64,000 nt of DNA from Bryobacterales bacterium (GTDB lineage: Bacteria > Acidobacteriota > Terriglobia > Bryobacterales > Bryobacteraceae): the NCBI GenBank assembly GCA_003170295.1, contig PNAJ01000117.1, positions 31,516-95,515 on the forward strand, given 5' to 3'. How positions within the stretch are numbered: the first letter of the stretch is position 1; each line of letters begins with the position of its first letter. The translations under genes and the position numbers were made by a program. Below are positions 50,593 to 59,800 of the stretch, piece after piece. The notes beneath the pieces were generated by a model, which was not told the DNA's origin, did no database searches, and saw nothing but the letters and a program-made list of their open reading frames with translations.

Positions 50593-51264
50593 ATGAATTT
50601 TCAGATCGTTCGAATTCTCGATCAGGATGAGTTGCGCCAGATTGTCCCGAGACTCGCCTGCGGCAAGTTTGTCGATGGCAAGCTCACCGCCGAGGGTCCG
50701 GCGCGCGAAGTCAAAAACAACCTGCAAATAGAGCGCTCGGATCCGGAGCTGACGGACCTCGATCAGATCATCCTGGCGGCTTTGCGCCGCAACCAGGTGT
50801 TTCAATCCTTCGCGTTTGCCAAGCGGATCATGTTGCCGCTGTTTAACCGCTATGAGAACGGGATGGAGTACGGCGCGCATGTCGATTCCGCGGTCATGGG
50901 AAAAGGGGCCGAACAAATCCGCAGCGATCTTTCCATGACCATCTTCCTCAGCGACCCGGCCAGTTACGACGGCGGCGAGCTCGCCCTGGAATTCCCGCTC
51001 GGCGAGCAGGAGATCAAGCTGGACGCGGGGGAGGCGGTGGTGTATCCCTCGACCCTGGTCCATCGCGTCACGGCGGTCACGCGCGGCGTCCGCCTGGCGG
51101 CGGTGACGTGGATCATGAGCAGCGTACCCGACGAGCGGTTGCGCGGCATCCTGTTCGATCTGAATCAAGCTATGAGCCACGCGAGCGCGAAGGGCGATCA
51201 CGACCTGGGAGTATTGTTGAGCAAGAGCTATAACAATCTGCTCCGCTACGCGATCGAACTGTGA
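50593..51264 (+). CDS. PKHD-type Fe(II)/2-oxoglutarate dioxygenase (PiuC/YbiX-like)
   Basis: A 223-residue enzyme close to the family length. Iron-binding residues are H96 and D98 (GAHVDSAV) and H157 (LVHRV), with R167 (GVRLAAVTW) as the 2-oxoglutarate anchor. The C-terminal helical tail ALSYNNLLRYAIEL-type ending also fits YbiX/PiuC. Such proteins are often linked to iron uptake, and the substrate is unknown. The stop overlaps the next gene's GTG by four bases, which couples it to the trigger-factor-like protein. Confidence 0.88.
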   Translation: MNFQIVRILDQDELRQIVPRLACGKFVDGKLTAEGPAREVKNNLQIERSDPELTDLDQIILAALRRNQVFQSFAFAKRIMLPLFNRYENGMEYGAHVDSAVMGKGAEQIRSDLSMTIFLSDPASYDGGELALEFPLGEQEIKLDAGEAVVYPSTLVHRVTAVTRGVRLAAVTWIMSSVPDERLRGILFDLNQAMSHASAKGDHDLGVLLSKSYNNLLRYAIEL

Positions 51265-52118
51265 GCTACGCTATTACGCTGGAAGAGATCGAACGCGGAG
51301 TCGCACGGCGGGTCTACCGCGTGTCGATCCCGGGCGAGCACGTTGCCTCGCGTGTGTCGAACCGGCTGAACGAGATCGGCAAGACGGTGCGGCTTCCGGG
51401 CTTCCGTCCCGGCAAGATTCCGGTGGCGGTGCTGGAACAACGCTATGGCGCGAAGGCTCGCGCGGAGGCGATCCGAAGGCTCGGGGCGGAGGCGGCGGAC
51501 CAGGTGCTCGCGCGCGGGGAGCTGGCGGCTTCGCTGGAACTCAATGAAGATACGCCGGAGCGCGTGGAGTTTCGGTTGGCGGTGACGCATCTCGCGGAGC
51601 TCGCGCCGCTGGACTTCGGGGTGATCGAGCTGGAGCGGCTGATGGCTCCGCTATCCACGCTGGGTTCCGTTGGTTTGACACGCGAAGCGGCGGAGAAACT
51701 GCTGGAGAATCGCCTGCGGCAAAAGGTGCTCGATTATCTGGATGAGGTGTACCGATTTCCAATTTCACCGCAATTGATTGCGCGGGAGCACGCGTTGATC
51801 CGGCGGGCGGCGGAGGAAGCACAGGCGTCGGATTCGACGACGCTGGCTGAGCGGGAGGCGATGGAGGCCGAGCTGGGCGCGATTGCCGAGCGGCGTGTGC
51901 GGCTGGGGGCGGTGGTGGCCGAGATGGCGCGGCGCTTCAAAATGGTTCCGGCGGAAGAAGAGTTGCAGCGGGAACGCTTGAGCGGCGAAGAGCTCGCCCA
52001 GACGTGGGATCGTTTGCGGGAAGACAAGGTGATCAGGCTGGTGATTGAGAGCGCTCGGGTGACGGAACGCGAGGCGACTGTGGAAGAGCTGCGGGAATTG
52101 GCATTGGCTGCGGGTTAG
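51261..52118 (+). CDS. Trigger-factor-like protein lacking the PPIase domain
   Basis: A 285-residue protein. Residues 1-115 correspond to the ribosome-binding domain of trigger factor, with the signature LPGFRPGKIP at 45-54. Residues about 125-280 match the helical chaperone domain (LLENRLRQKVLDYLDEVYRFPISPQLI, EEELQRERLSGEELAQTWDRLREDKVIRLVI). The FKBP-type PPIase domain between them is absent; normal trigger factor is about 430 residues. The GTG start overlaps the dioxygenase stop. It may be a dedicated chaperone for its neighbours or a paralogue of the housekeeping factor. Loss of PPIase function is a reading from length and motif order. Confidence 0.75.
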   Translation: MSYAITLEEIERGVARRVYRVSIPGEHVASRVSNRLNEIGKTVRLPGFRPGKIPVAVLEQRYGAKARAEAIRRLGAEAADQVLARGELAASLELNEDTPERVEFRLAVTHLAELAPLDFGVIELERLMAPLSTLGSVGLTREAAEKLLENRLRQKVLDYLDEVYRFPISPQLIAREHALIRRAAEEAQASDSTTLAEREAMEAELGAIAERRVRLGAVVAEMARRFKMVPAEEELQRERLSGEELAQTWDRLREDKVIRLVIESARVTEREATVEELRELALAAG

Positions 52119-53416
52119 TGTATTCTCCAGGCAGATGGCGGGACCGGTCCGCTATGGAAAAATGGGCCAGGAACCATCACACCGTCTTTCTTGAAGAAAA
52201 TGCCGTCCTTCATCACGAAACGGACGTCTCGGAGCGTATCCAGGTCTTCGAGAGGGTTGCCTCGGACTGCGATTAAATCAGCGGGGAATCCGACTTTGAT
52301 CAAGCCTCGTTTTTCGTACAGATCGCTGACCTTGTATCCGTTGACGGTCATGATCTTCAGGATCTCCGGAGCGGGGATCTGCGCGGCCTGCCAGCTTTTT
52401 AAGAAATCGATCACGACTTGCCCGCGGTCCATGCCGGGAATGTAGTAATCGGCGTCGGTGGAGAAGGCCATGTTCACATGATTTGCGTAGGCGTTCTTCA
52501 TACCCTCCACCTGCCGGTCGAAACGCTGCTTCGCACCGGGCGTATTGGTGTGATAGCTAGTGAAGGGAGTCTCGGTTCCGACGCGCCAGATGCCCTTTTT
52601 CGCCATAAGCTTGTGGGTCTCGTCATCCAGCGCGCCAGAATGCTCGACGGACCAGATGCCTGCATCGATTGCTCGCAGGGCGCCCGCATGCGTTTGCACG
52701 TGTCCGGCGACCTTGAGACCGGCCTTGGCTGCTTCGGAGATGAAGAGCCTCATTTCATCGGCGGTATAGCCATAGGGCTTGCAATCGACGCAGATCTTGA
52801 TGACTTTGGCGCCATAGAGGATGTTGCGGCGCACCGCTTTCACGATCTCGTCGTTGGTGTCGGCGTTTAGATATTCAGGCTCGATCAGCGACTCGCGTTC
52901 CGGCACCGGATAAAACTGTCCGCCAAATCCGCCGATGATGATTCCTGAATTGATGATGGTCGGCCCGGGAACCCATCCCTGTTCGATCGCCACGCGGAGT
53001 GCGGTGTCGGCATAGTTGCCGTTGTTGCCCAGGTCCCGGACCATGGTGAAGCCCGCGTTCATCATGGTTATACCGTTAGAGACGGCTTGGATGGCGCGAA
53101 TCGCGGTCGAATCCATTACGGTGGTCAGATAGTAGCTGTTGTGCTCCGGCTCGTCCTTATAGGTAAGAGCCAGATGATTATGAGCATCGACCAGACCGGG
53201 AGACACGTAGTATTGCGAAAGATCGATTTGCGTGGCGCTGGAGGGAATAGGAACATTGGTCCCGATCGCCGTGAACTTTCCGTTTTCGATCAACACCACC
53301 TGATTTGCCGCCACGGTCCCGTTTTCCGGATTCACCAGGTGACCGATCTTCAAAGCAGTGACCTGGGCGCTGAGGCAGCCAGGTAGCAATAGCAACGCAA
53401 ACACGGAAATTCTCAT
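52115..53416 (-). CDS. Exported amidohydrolase (imidazolonepropionase-like)
   Basis: A 433-residue metal-dependent hydrolase of the amidohydrolase superfamily. Metal ligands: HxH at H79 and H81 (VDAHNHLAL), a probable bridging lysine in AKVIKICVDC near 211, histidines in KVAGHVQTHAG and SVEHSGAL, and the aspartate in FSTDADYY near 332. The signal-like start MRISVFALLLLPGCLSAQ may even be a lipobox, though Pro before Gly-Cys is unusual. It is probably a periplasmic enzyme cleaving cyclic amides or dipeptides. Its end overlaps the convergent trigger-factor-like gene by four bases. Confidence 0.82.
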   Translation of the reverse strand: MRISVFALLLLPGCLSAQVTALKIGHLVNPENGTVAANQVVLIENGKFTAIGTNVPIPSSATQIDLSQYYVSPGLVDAHNHLALTYKDEPEHNSYYLTTVMDSTAIRAIQAVSNGITMMNAGFTMVRDLGNNGNYADTALRVAIEQGWVPGPTIINSGIIIGGFGGQFYPVPERESLIEPEYLNADTNDEIVKAVRRNILYGAKVIKICVDCKPYGYTADEMRLFISEAAKAGLKVAGHVQTHAGALRAIDAGIWSVEHSGALDDETHKLMAKKGIWRVGTETPFTSYHTNTPGAKQRFDRQVEGMKNAYANHVNMAFSTDADYYIPGMDRGQVVIDFLKSWQAAQIPAPEILKIMTVNGYKVSDLYEKRGLIKVGFPADLIAVRGNPLEDLDTLRDVRFVMKDGIFFKKDGVMVPGPFFHSGPVPPSAWRIH

Positions 53417-53455
53417 TTTCGGTATCGTCACAGATTGTAGCGCGTTGCTGCTGAG

Positions 53456-53500
53456 TGGGGCGGACCCCCTGGTCCGCGGCCGACGCCCTCGTCGGCCCCT
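53456..53500. repeat. Family A double-hairpin repeat (first of an inverted pair)
   Basis: GGGGCGGACC-CCCT-GGTCCGC then GGCCGACG-CCCT-CGTCGGCC. It is the best-preserved copy and fixes the consensus. It lies between the amidohydrolase start and the PIG-L gene. Confidence 0.75.
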
Positions 53501-53520
53501 CTTGAGTGCGTTGGCGGAGC

Positions 53521-53561
53521 CAGACCAGGGGGTCCGGCGCGGACCGGGGGGTCCGCCCCAC
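53521..53561. repeat. Family A repeat, inverted partner
   Basis: AGACCAGGGGGTCCGG followed by GCGGACCGGGGGGTCCGCCCC: two copies of the first palindrome facing the element at 53456. The pair forms a large possible stem across about 105 bp just upstream of the PIG-L gene. Confidence 0.65.
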
Positions 53562-53598
53562 CAAGACTTATGGCAAGAAGTTCAGATAGAATCCGTCC

Positions 53599-54288
53599 GT
53601 GTCTATCTCACGCCGAGGTTTCCTCGCTTCCCTGCTGGTGGAATCGACCACGCTCAAAATAATCGTTACGGGCGGCCATCCGGGCGATCCAGAGTGCGGC
53701 TGCGCGGGGACCGTCGCGCGCTACACCGAGCTCGGGCACGAGGTAGTGCTGCTCTATCTGAATCGCGGCGAGGGGTATTGCGGCGGGGCTGACCTCAAAC
53801 GATGCGCCTCCATGCGCACCGCCGAAGCTCAGAAGGCTTGCGAGCTTCTGCGCGCCCGCGCGGCTTTCGCGGGCCAGTACGACGGCCGCGCCATCGTCGA
53901 TCCATCACATTATGAGGCTTTTCGGCGCATTCTCACCGCCGAAAAGCCCGACGTGGTGTTCACGCAGTGGCCCATCGACCGTCACCGCGACCATCGAGCC
54001 GTCTCGACGCTCACTCTCGATGCGTGGCTGGAATCAGGCAAGAGTTTCGCGCTGTACTACTATGAGGTCGCCGAGGATACTACTATGTTCTCGCCCGCCG
54101 AGTATGTCGATATCTCTTCGGTCGAAGCGCGACGGCGCGCCGCTTGTTACGCGCACGCGTCACAGCAGCCGGATAAGTGGTATCCGAAACAAGTTGAAAT
54201 TACGCGGGCTCGCGGCGTCCAGAGTGGCTTTTCGCAGGCAGAAGGGTTTCTTCGCCACGCCGAGAGTCGGCGTGTGATGCTGCCATAA
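53599..54288 (+). CDS. PIG-L family N-deacetylase, Tat-type signal
   Basis: A 229-residue zinc deacetylase. The zinc/catalytic motif is GGHPGDPE (H27, D30), a variant of the usual AHPDDE in which the first Asp is Gly. The second motif is DRHRDHRA near 129-136, with His for zinc. The start SISRRGFLASLLVES looks like a short twin-arginine signal but lacks a long hydrophobic core, so export is uncertain. Family members remove acetyl from GlcNAc-type sugars or mycothiol/bacillithiol precursors. The GTG start was chosen for this signal. It stands alone and the substrate is unknown. Confidence 0.78.
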   Translation: MSISRRGFLASLLVESTTLKIIVTGGHPGDPECGCAGTVARYTELGHEVVLLYLNRGEGYCGGADLKRCASMRTAEAQKACELLRARAAFAGQYDGRAIVDPSHYEAFRRILTAEKPDVVFTQWPIDRHRDHRAVSTLTLDAWLESGKSFALYYYEVAEDTTMFSPAEYVDISSVEARRRAACYAHASQQPDKWYPKQVEITRARGVQSGFSQAEGFLRHAESRRVMLP

Positions 54289-54299
54289 TGGCCACCCCC

Positions 54300-54330
54300 T
54301 TGACGCGCCCTGTAATCTTTCTGTTAAACT
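54300..54330 (+). promoter_or_regulatory. Predicted promoter of the lytic transglycosylase gene
   Basis: TTGACG (54300-54305) and TTAAAC/TAAACT near 54324-54330, 18-19 bases apart, 18 bp before the ATG at 54348. Identified by eye only. Confidence 0.4.
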
Positions 54331-54347
54331 GACGAACTAATAGGTAC

Positions 54348-56033
54348 ATGCGGATCGTCTTTAAGTCCAGAACCGGCAGAGCTTTAGTGGCCGGCGGCAC
54401 TGTCCTGCTTTCGAGCTGTGCGTTGACGAATCGTCCACAGCCTCTGAAGCAGTTTTTCCTACCTCCGACCCGGGCCATGGCCGCGCCTACCGAGCCGGTG
54501 CTCGATCCTCCGTCGCCGCCGAGTGGTTTCTACGGCAACGAGGTTCCGGCGATCGATGCGCCAGTCGCTCCCCTGCCCCGTCCCACCGACGTTGAATTTC
54601 TGATCAAGAAGGCCGACGACCGGTTTGCCGAGGGCAAAAAGGCTTTGGAAGCGGGTCGCGCGGCGGATGCCCGGATGGAGTTCGATCACGCCGTGGAAGC
54701 GCTGCTGTCGGCTCCGGAGAATCTGCCGGAGAGGGCGCGGGTCGAAAAACGCCTGGAAGAGCTGATCGAGGCGATTTACCGCTATGACGCGGATCGGGCC
54801 GCGCAGGGCGAATCGGACGTGGTGGTTTACGATAAGCGTCCCATGGACGGCATGGTGGAAATGACGTTTTCCGCCGACCCGGGAACGCGCAGCAAAGTGA
54901 AGGATCTGATCCTATCGACGGGGTCGCAACTGCCTTTGCAGCAGCACGATACGGTGATCGGAGCGGTCAATTTCTTTTCGAGCGAGCGCGGCAAGAGGAT
55001 TATCGCGGCGGGGCTCAAACGGCAGGGCAAATATAGGACGCTGATCCAGAGGATTCTGGCCGAGGAAGGCGTTCCGCAGGAACTGATTTTCCTGGCGCAG
55101 GCCGAATCGGGCTATCTGCCGCGCGCCAAGTCGAACAAGGCGTGCGTCGGGTTGTGGCAGTTCGGAAGGGCCACGGGACACGAGTATGGGCTGATGCAAA
55201 CCGCCTCCACCGACGATCGGATGGACCCGGAGAAAGCCACCCGCGCGGCGGCCCGGCATTTGCGGGACCTCTACCAGCACTTCGGGGACTGGTACCTGGC
55301 GATGGCGGCATACGACTGCGGTCCGGCGTGCGTGGACCACGCGGTCGCGCGGACGGGTTACGCGGACTTTTTCGAACTCCGGCGGTTGAATGCGCTGCCA
55401 AAGGAGACCCAGAACTACGTCCCAGTGATTCTGGCGATGACGATTATCGGCAAGAACGCGCCGGAGTACGGCCTCGATAACCTGGACGTCGAGAGTCCGC
55501 TCGAAACGGATTCGATCGAGGTGCAGACGCCGACCCACCTGGCGCTGATCGCCGAGGCGGTGGACCGGCCGCTGAGCGAGCTGAAGGATCTGAACCCAGG
55601 GCTGCTGAAATCAGTGGCTCCGGCGGGGTTCAGCGTGCATGTGCCGAAGGGCACCCTGCCCCAGGTCGAGACGGCGTTTGCCGTGGTTCCTCCGAATAAG
55701 CGCGACGTGTGGCGGCTCCATCGCGTGATCGAAGGGGATTCTTTCGCGGGTCTGGCGAAGCGCTATAACGCGCAAACGGTGTCGATCAGCCAGGTGAATC
55801 ACGAGGAATTGCCAGAGGCTGGGGCGCTGATGGCAATCCCGGTGGCATATCCCGGGGATCGGACGGCCGCAAAGCTTGCCCAGAAGACGTCAACAAAGAC
55901 GAAGACCGTGGCGAAGCGTCACACTGTGGCCGCCGCGAAGCCGGCATCGAAAAAAACTTCGGCGGTCGCGCAGAAGAGCGCGGGCAAAGCTCCCGTGCGG
56001 CATACGGCAGCGGTGCGGACGCCGAATAGCTAG
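54348..56033 (+). CDS. MltD-like lytic murein transglycosylase lipoprotein with LysM
   Basis: A 561-residue cell-envelope enzyme. Lipobox LSSC (C24) predicts an outer- or inner-membrane lipoprotein. The SLT domain covers about 225-385, with the catalytic glutamate E253 in AQAESGYLP and the following SNKACVGLWQF and AAYDCGPACVDHAV stretches. It has two unusual Cys pairs. A LysM-type peptidoglycan-binding domain lies near 457-500 (HRVIEGDSFAGLAKRYNAQTV). The tail is Lys/Ala/Thr-rich (AKRHTVAAAKPASKKTSA). It cleaves glycan strands to 1,6-anhydro-muropeptides and remodels the wall. The neighbouring Lys-rich gene has a similar tail composition. Confidence 0.88.
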   Translation: MRIVFKSRTGRALVAGGTVLLSSCALTNRPQPLKQFFLPPTRAMAAPTEPVLDPPSPPSGFYGNEVPAIDAPVAPLPRPTDVEFLIKKADDRFAEGKKALEAGRAADARMEFDHAVEALLSAPENLPERARVEKRLEELIEAIYRYDADRAAQGESDVVVYDKRPMDGMVEMTFSADPGTRSKVKDLILSTGSQLPLQQHDTVIGAVNFFSSERGKRIIAAGLKRQGKYRTLIQRILAEEGVPQELIFLAQAESGYLPRAKSNKACVGLWQFGRATGHEYGLMQTASTDDRMDPEKATRAAARHLRDLYQHFGDWYLAMAAYDCGPACVDHAVARTGYADFFELRRLNALPKETQNYVPVILAMTIIGKNAPEYGLDNLDVESPLETDSIEVQTPTHLALIAEAVDRPLSELKDLNPGLLKSVAPAGFSVHVPKGTLPQVETAFAVVPPNKRDVWRLHRVIEGDSFAGLAKRYNAQTVSISQVNHEELPEAGALMAIPVAYPGDRTAAKLAQKTSTKTKTVAKRHTVAAAKPASKKTSAVAQKSAGKAPVRHTAAVRTPNS

Positions 56034-56132
56034 ACCGCAAAGGGTGCGGCGGCAACTCTCACATCAGACAGGTAACGATGCCGCCGCACTCCGTTTTGCG
56101 GGCTGCTACTTAGGGGCCTTTCGCTTTTTTTC

Positions 56133-56198
56133 TTGCCTTCCCTCAAAAACGCGATATTCTAATTTTTGATTACGGTATGGCGCGTAGCGATGCGCGCC
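56133..56198 (+). promoter_or_regulatory. Promoter and leader hairpin of the Lys-rich protein gene
   Basis: TTGCCT (56133-56138), 16 bases, then TATTCT (56155-56160), a moderate promoter match. Downstream in the leader, GGCGCG (56179-56184) and CGCGCC (56193-56198) form a hairpin just before the Shine-Dalgarno GAGGAGG. It could modulate translation. Prediction by eye only. Confidence 0.35.
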
Positions 56199-56220
56199 TT
56201 TCCTGAGGAGGCAGATAAGA

Positions 56221-56808
56221 ATGCTGAAGTACCGACTTTCAGTCGAGGATGACGAACTAGACGATTACGAAGAAGGGACAAACATCAGCGTGGACGACGA
56301 TATGGGAGATTACGGTATCGACGATGAAGAAGACGGACCAGTGCCAAAGATCACGACCGGCATACCGGTGACAGTGACGGAAACGATTGTGGTGGTCCAG
56401 GAACAGGAGCCTCCGCCAGCGAAGAAGCCCGTCGCAAAGGCGGTCGCTAAGAAGGCGGCTCCGAAACCGGCTGCGGCCGAGCCAGCGGCGCCGAAGCCCG
56501 CTCCGAAGGCGGCTGCTCCCAAGAAGGCTGCCGCTAAGAAGGCCGCTCCTAAGAAAGCCGCTCCTAAGAAAGCCGCGGCGAAGAAGGCTGCACCCAAGAA
56601 GGCCGTTGCTAAGAAAGCTGCTCCTAAAAAGGCGGCGAAGAAGAAGGCTCCTGCAAAGAAGGCAGCAAAGAAAGCTGCACCGAAGAAAGTAGCGAAGAAG
56701 GCGGCGCCTAAGAAGGTTGCTCATAAGAAAGCAGCGCCCAAGAAGGCAGCCAAGAAGAAGGCCGCCCCCAAGAAGGCAGCCAAGAAAAAGGGCGGTAAGA
56801 AGAAGTAA
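56221..56808 (+). CDS. Lys/Ala-rich histone-H1-like protein with acidic N-terminus
   Basis: A 195-residue protein in two parts. Residues 1-45 are strongly acidic (VEDDELDDYEEG, DDDMGDYGIDDEEDG). From about residue 60 to the end it is almost only K, A and P in repeats such as KKAAPKKA, ending KKKGGKKK, like bacterial histone-H1-type proteins that bind and condense DNA. A Val/Thr-rich segment (TGIPVTVTETIVVVQEQEP) joins the two. It has a strong Shine-Dalgarno (GAGGAGG) and a strong terminator downstream, so it is a single-gene unit that may be well expressed. The acidic head could self-shield the tail or bind a partner. Confidence 0.75.
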   Translation: MLKYRLSVEDDELDDYEEGTNISVDDDMGDYGIDDEEDGPVPKITTGIPVTVTETIVVVQEQEPPPAKKPVAKAVAKKAAPKPAAAEPAAPKPAPKAAAPKKAAAKKAAPKKAAPKKAAAKKAAPKKAVAKKAAPKKAAKKKAPAKKAAKKAAPKKVAKKAAPKKVAHKKAAPKKAAKKKAAPKKAAKKKGGKKK

Positions 56809-56834
56809 TTCTGTTTTGCTTTTCCAAATGAAAA

Positions 56835-56863
56835 GGGGCGAGCCCGAAGGCTCGCCCCTTTTT
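56835..56863. terminator. Bidirectional rho-independent terminator
   Basis: 10-bp perfect stem GGGGCGAGCC/GGCTCGCCCC with a CGAA tetraloop, preceded by AAAA and followed by TTTTT. It serves the Lys-rich gene (stop at 56808) on the plus strand and the TonB receptor (stop at 56879) on the minus strand. Confidence 0.9.
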
Positions 56864-56878
56864 CTAAATCCGGACTGT

Positions 56879-59800
56879 TTAGAACGTAAACCTGCCTGTA
56901 AGGACCATCACGCGACCGGACACCGAAGCGCCCTGGAACGATCCATAGATGCTGGTGGGAGGCCCGACCGTGCCGGTGATCAGGCCGAGCGAACCGGAGG
57001 AAAGGGTGCCCGAAGGGTTGGCAAAATTCGCATGGTTGAGCACATTGTAAGCGCTCAGACCGAGCGAGAGCGACGTCTTCTCTGTGATTTTAAAGTTCCG
57101 CGTAAGCTGGGCGTCGATATCGAAGTAACCCGGTCCGCGGAAGCTGTCGGGCGCGGTGTTGCCCCAGTCGGTCTGGATTGCAGTCGCCACGCCTGAAGTG
57201 GAATTGTAGGTGGCAAACATGGTCTTATTCAAGCACGGTGCGTTCACGGCAGCTTTTCCGCAGTTCGCGCTCACCGCGCTGGAGCTCAACAAGTCAGCCA
57301 GTGGGGTGAGGACGCCTCCGGCCGAATTTACCTGCGCCGGAATCTTGCTGTCGGTTACGCTGAAGGGCGCGCCGCTGTAGAGGTACAATTTGGTGCCTAT
57401 AGTCCAGCCCTGGGCCAGCGTATTCACCATCTTGTTTTCGAACTTGTGGGGCTGGGTCCAAACCAAATCGCCAGCCACCTGGTGCCGGTTATCGAAGTTG
57501 AGGCTGCCGTAACCCGTGCCGACGTTGTACGGATTGTAATAGCCGACAGTTCCCAGCGCGTGGCTCCAGGTGTAGTGGATCTGGCCCGTCAGCCCGTAGC
57601 TGAAGGTGTGCCGATACTGAAAGGTGAGGCCGTCGTAGTTGCTGATTCCGTTCGTCAGATACTGGGTCATGGTCACGAAACGTGAGTCGGGGGCAGCAGT
57701 GGGCAGCCCGGCGTAACCGCCCCCGTAGCGCGTGATGCCTGCGGCATTGGTATACATGTTGGCGTTGACGGTCTCCTGTAGATCGTAGCCGTGATTGCCG
57801 ACGTAGGTCACAGTGAAGAGATTGTGCGAGGTGATCTGCTGTTCGATCTCGAAGCTCCACTCGATGTCCTTGGGCGCGCGGAAAGTGGAGGGAAGCGAGT
57901 TGAAGCTCGGGGTGCTGAACGTGATGCTCCCCAACAAGGCTCTGATCTGCGCCAAGGTGTCGCCGGCGGCAAAACCGCTCTGGAAGGCGTTACTGGACGA
58001 CTGCGCGGAGCTGGCCGAGCTGGTGGAATCGGTGGCTAGGCCGATGTTCCCGAAGGTCAACCCCGAGGGGGCGAACTTGTTCGGCACCTGGTTGGCGAAC
58101 GTGCCGGCCAAGCCGTCGCTGAAGTTCGTGGAGAACAGCCCGATCCCGGCTCGGACCACGGTCTTGCCACTGCCGAAGGGCTTCCAGGCAATCCCGATCC
58201 GGGGCTGCGGGATGAGGCTCTCCACGTTATAGAAGGTGTTCGCCTTGCTCTGGATAGTGGTGTTATACGGAACGCTCGCGCCGCCCTGATAGCTGGATGA
58301 AATGAACGGCTGGTTCAACAGCTCGAAACAGGTTTCCACGCAGCTCGGGTTGAAGTCTTTTTCAAAGCGCATACCAAACGTCAGTTTGATATTCTTGGAG
58401 ACGGCCCATTCGTCTGAAACGTAAAAATCGGCCGATGGCACGCGGAAATGCAGCGCGCCGTACTTCGGGTAAGACTGGGAGAAACTGCTGCCCAGGCCCG
58501 TTCCGGAGTAGTTCAGTTTCCCGTTGGCAAAATCCGCCATGTCGCTCAGGTTGTAGGAGCCGATGAAGGCGTTCTGAGCGATGCTGCTGTACGTGTACTT
58601 ATCGTAACGGTAGCTGATACCCGCTTTGACGGTGTGCCGCCCCTTGGTCCAGGACAAGTCGTCAATCAACTGAGCGTGACCAACGTTTCTGCCGACAGGG
58701 TAGCCATAAGGGTAGGTTGCTCCACCAAGGGTGGGAAATCCGCCGCCGTTGGCGCCGCCATCAGCCAGAGCGATGGCTTCCGGCATCAGCGCACTGGTCT
58801 TGGCGAAATCCGCTACCCCGAACAGGGCGGAATACCATAACGCCGATCCGATGAAATTGTTCACCAGGGCGGGAGTGATCACGTAGGTATAGTTGGCGCT
58901 TCCCTGCCACTGCGGCTGGTTGCTGAGGGCGTTGAATGCCGGGTTGACCGGGCTGGTACCGGTGGCCTGGAGCCCGAAATCGTGGCTGACGCGGAAAAAC
59001 AATTTCTGGTTGTTGGAGAGGTTGTAGTCCACGCGAATGGCGTACAGCCCTTCCGTGTTGAGCTGTGTGTTGTTGGTGCCAAAAGCCACCGCGCAAGGGG
59101 TGGTGGCGCCGAATGTCCCTCCCGCACCGTCGGGGGTGTTTGTAAAGGTTCCCGTGCCGCAACCCAGGTGACCGTTGCCGTCCTGGAACTGGCCGGTGCC
59201 GTTGGTCACCGGAATGGCCCGGTTGATTCCAGGGGAGCCTTTCAGAAGATTGAACGCGTCCTGATACAAAGGAAGCGAGGCTGCCGGTATGTGAGCCAGC
59301 GCGTAGGCCTGGAGCTGCGGCGAAGGAAGCGAAACCACGCCCGCCGCCGGGAGCACGTAGCGCAGGGCTTCGTAATTGAAGAAGCCAAAGAGTTTGTTCT
59401 TAAGGATCGGTCCGCCGATCCTGGCGCCGAACTGGTGCGCGTCGGCCCGTCCCCGCGGTGTGCCGGTGGAGTTGCCAAAGAAGGAGTTGGCATTAAGGTC
59501 CTGCCAGTTAAAGTTGTAGAGGGCGTTTCCATGGAACTGGTTGGTTCCGGAAATACCGATCAGGTTGACCTGACCGCCGGCCATGCGCCCGTATTGGGGG
59601 CTGTAGGCATTCAGCACCACGGCCGCTTCTCCCACTTCGTTGGCCCCCAGCAGATTGTTGCTGGCTCCGGAATTGTTGAGGTTGTTGGCGGGGTCCATCT
59701 GATCCATGCCGTTCAGCGTGAACAGGACCGAAGATCCCGGAATGCCGTTGGCGTTCATGTTTCCCGAGCCGCCGACCACGGACACGCGGACGCCCGGCAC

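Noticed and set aside
56520..56790. CRISPR-like tandem repeats
   Set aside because: The short repeats encode the Lys/Ala/Pro tail of a protein in frame; there are no uniform repeats or unique spacers.
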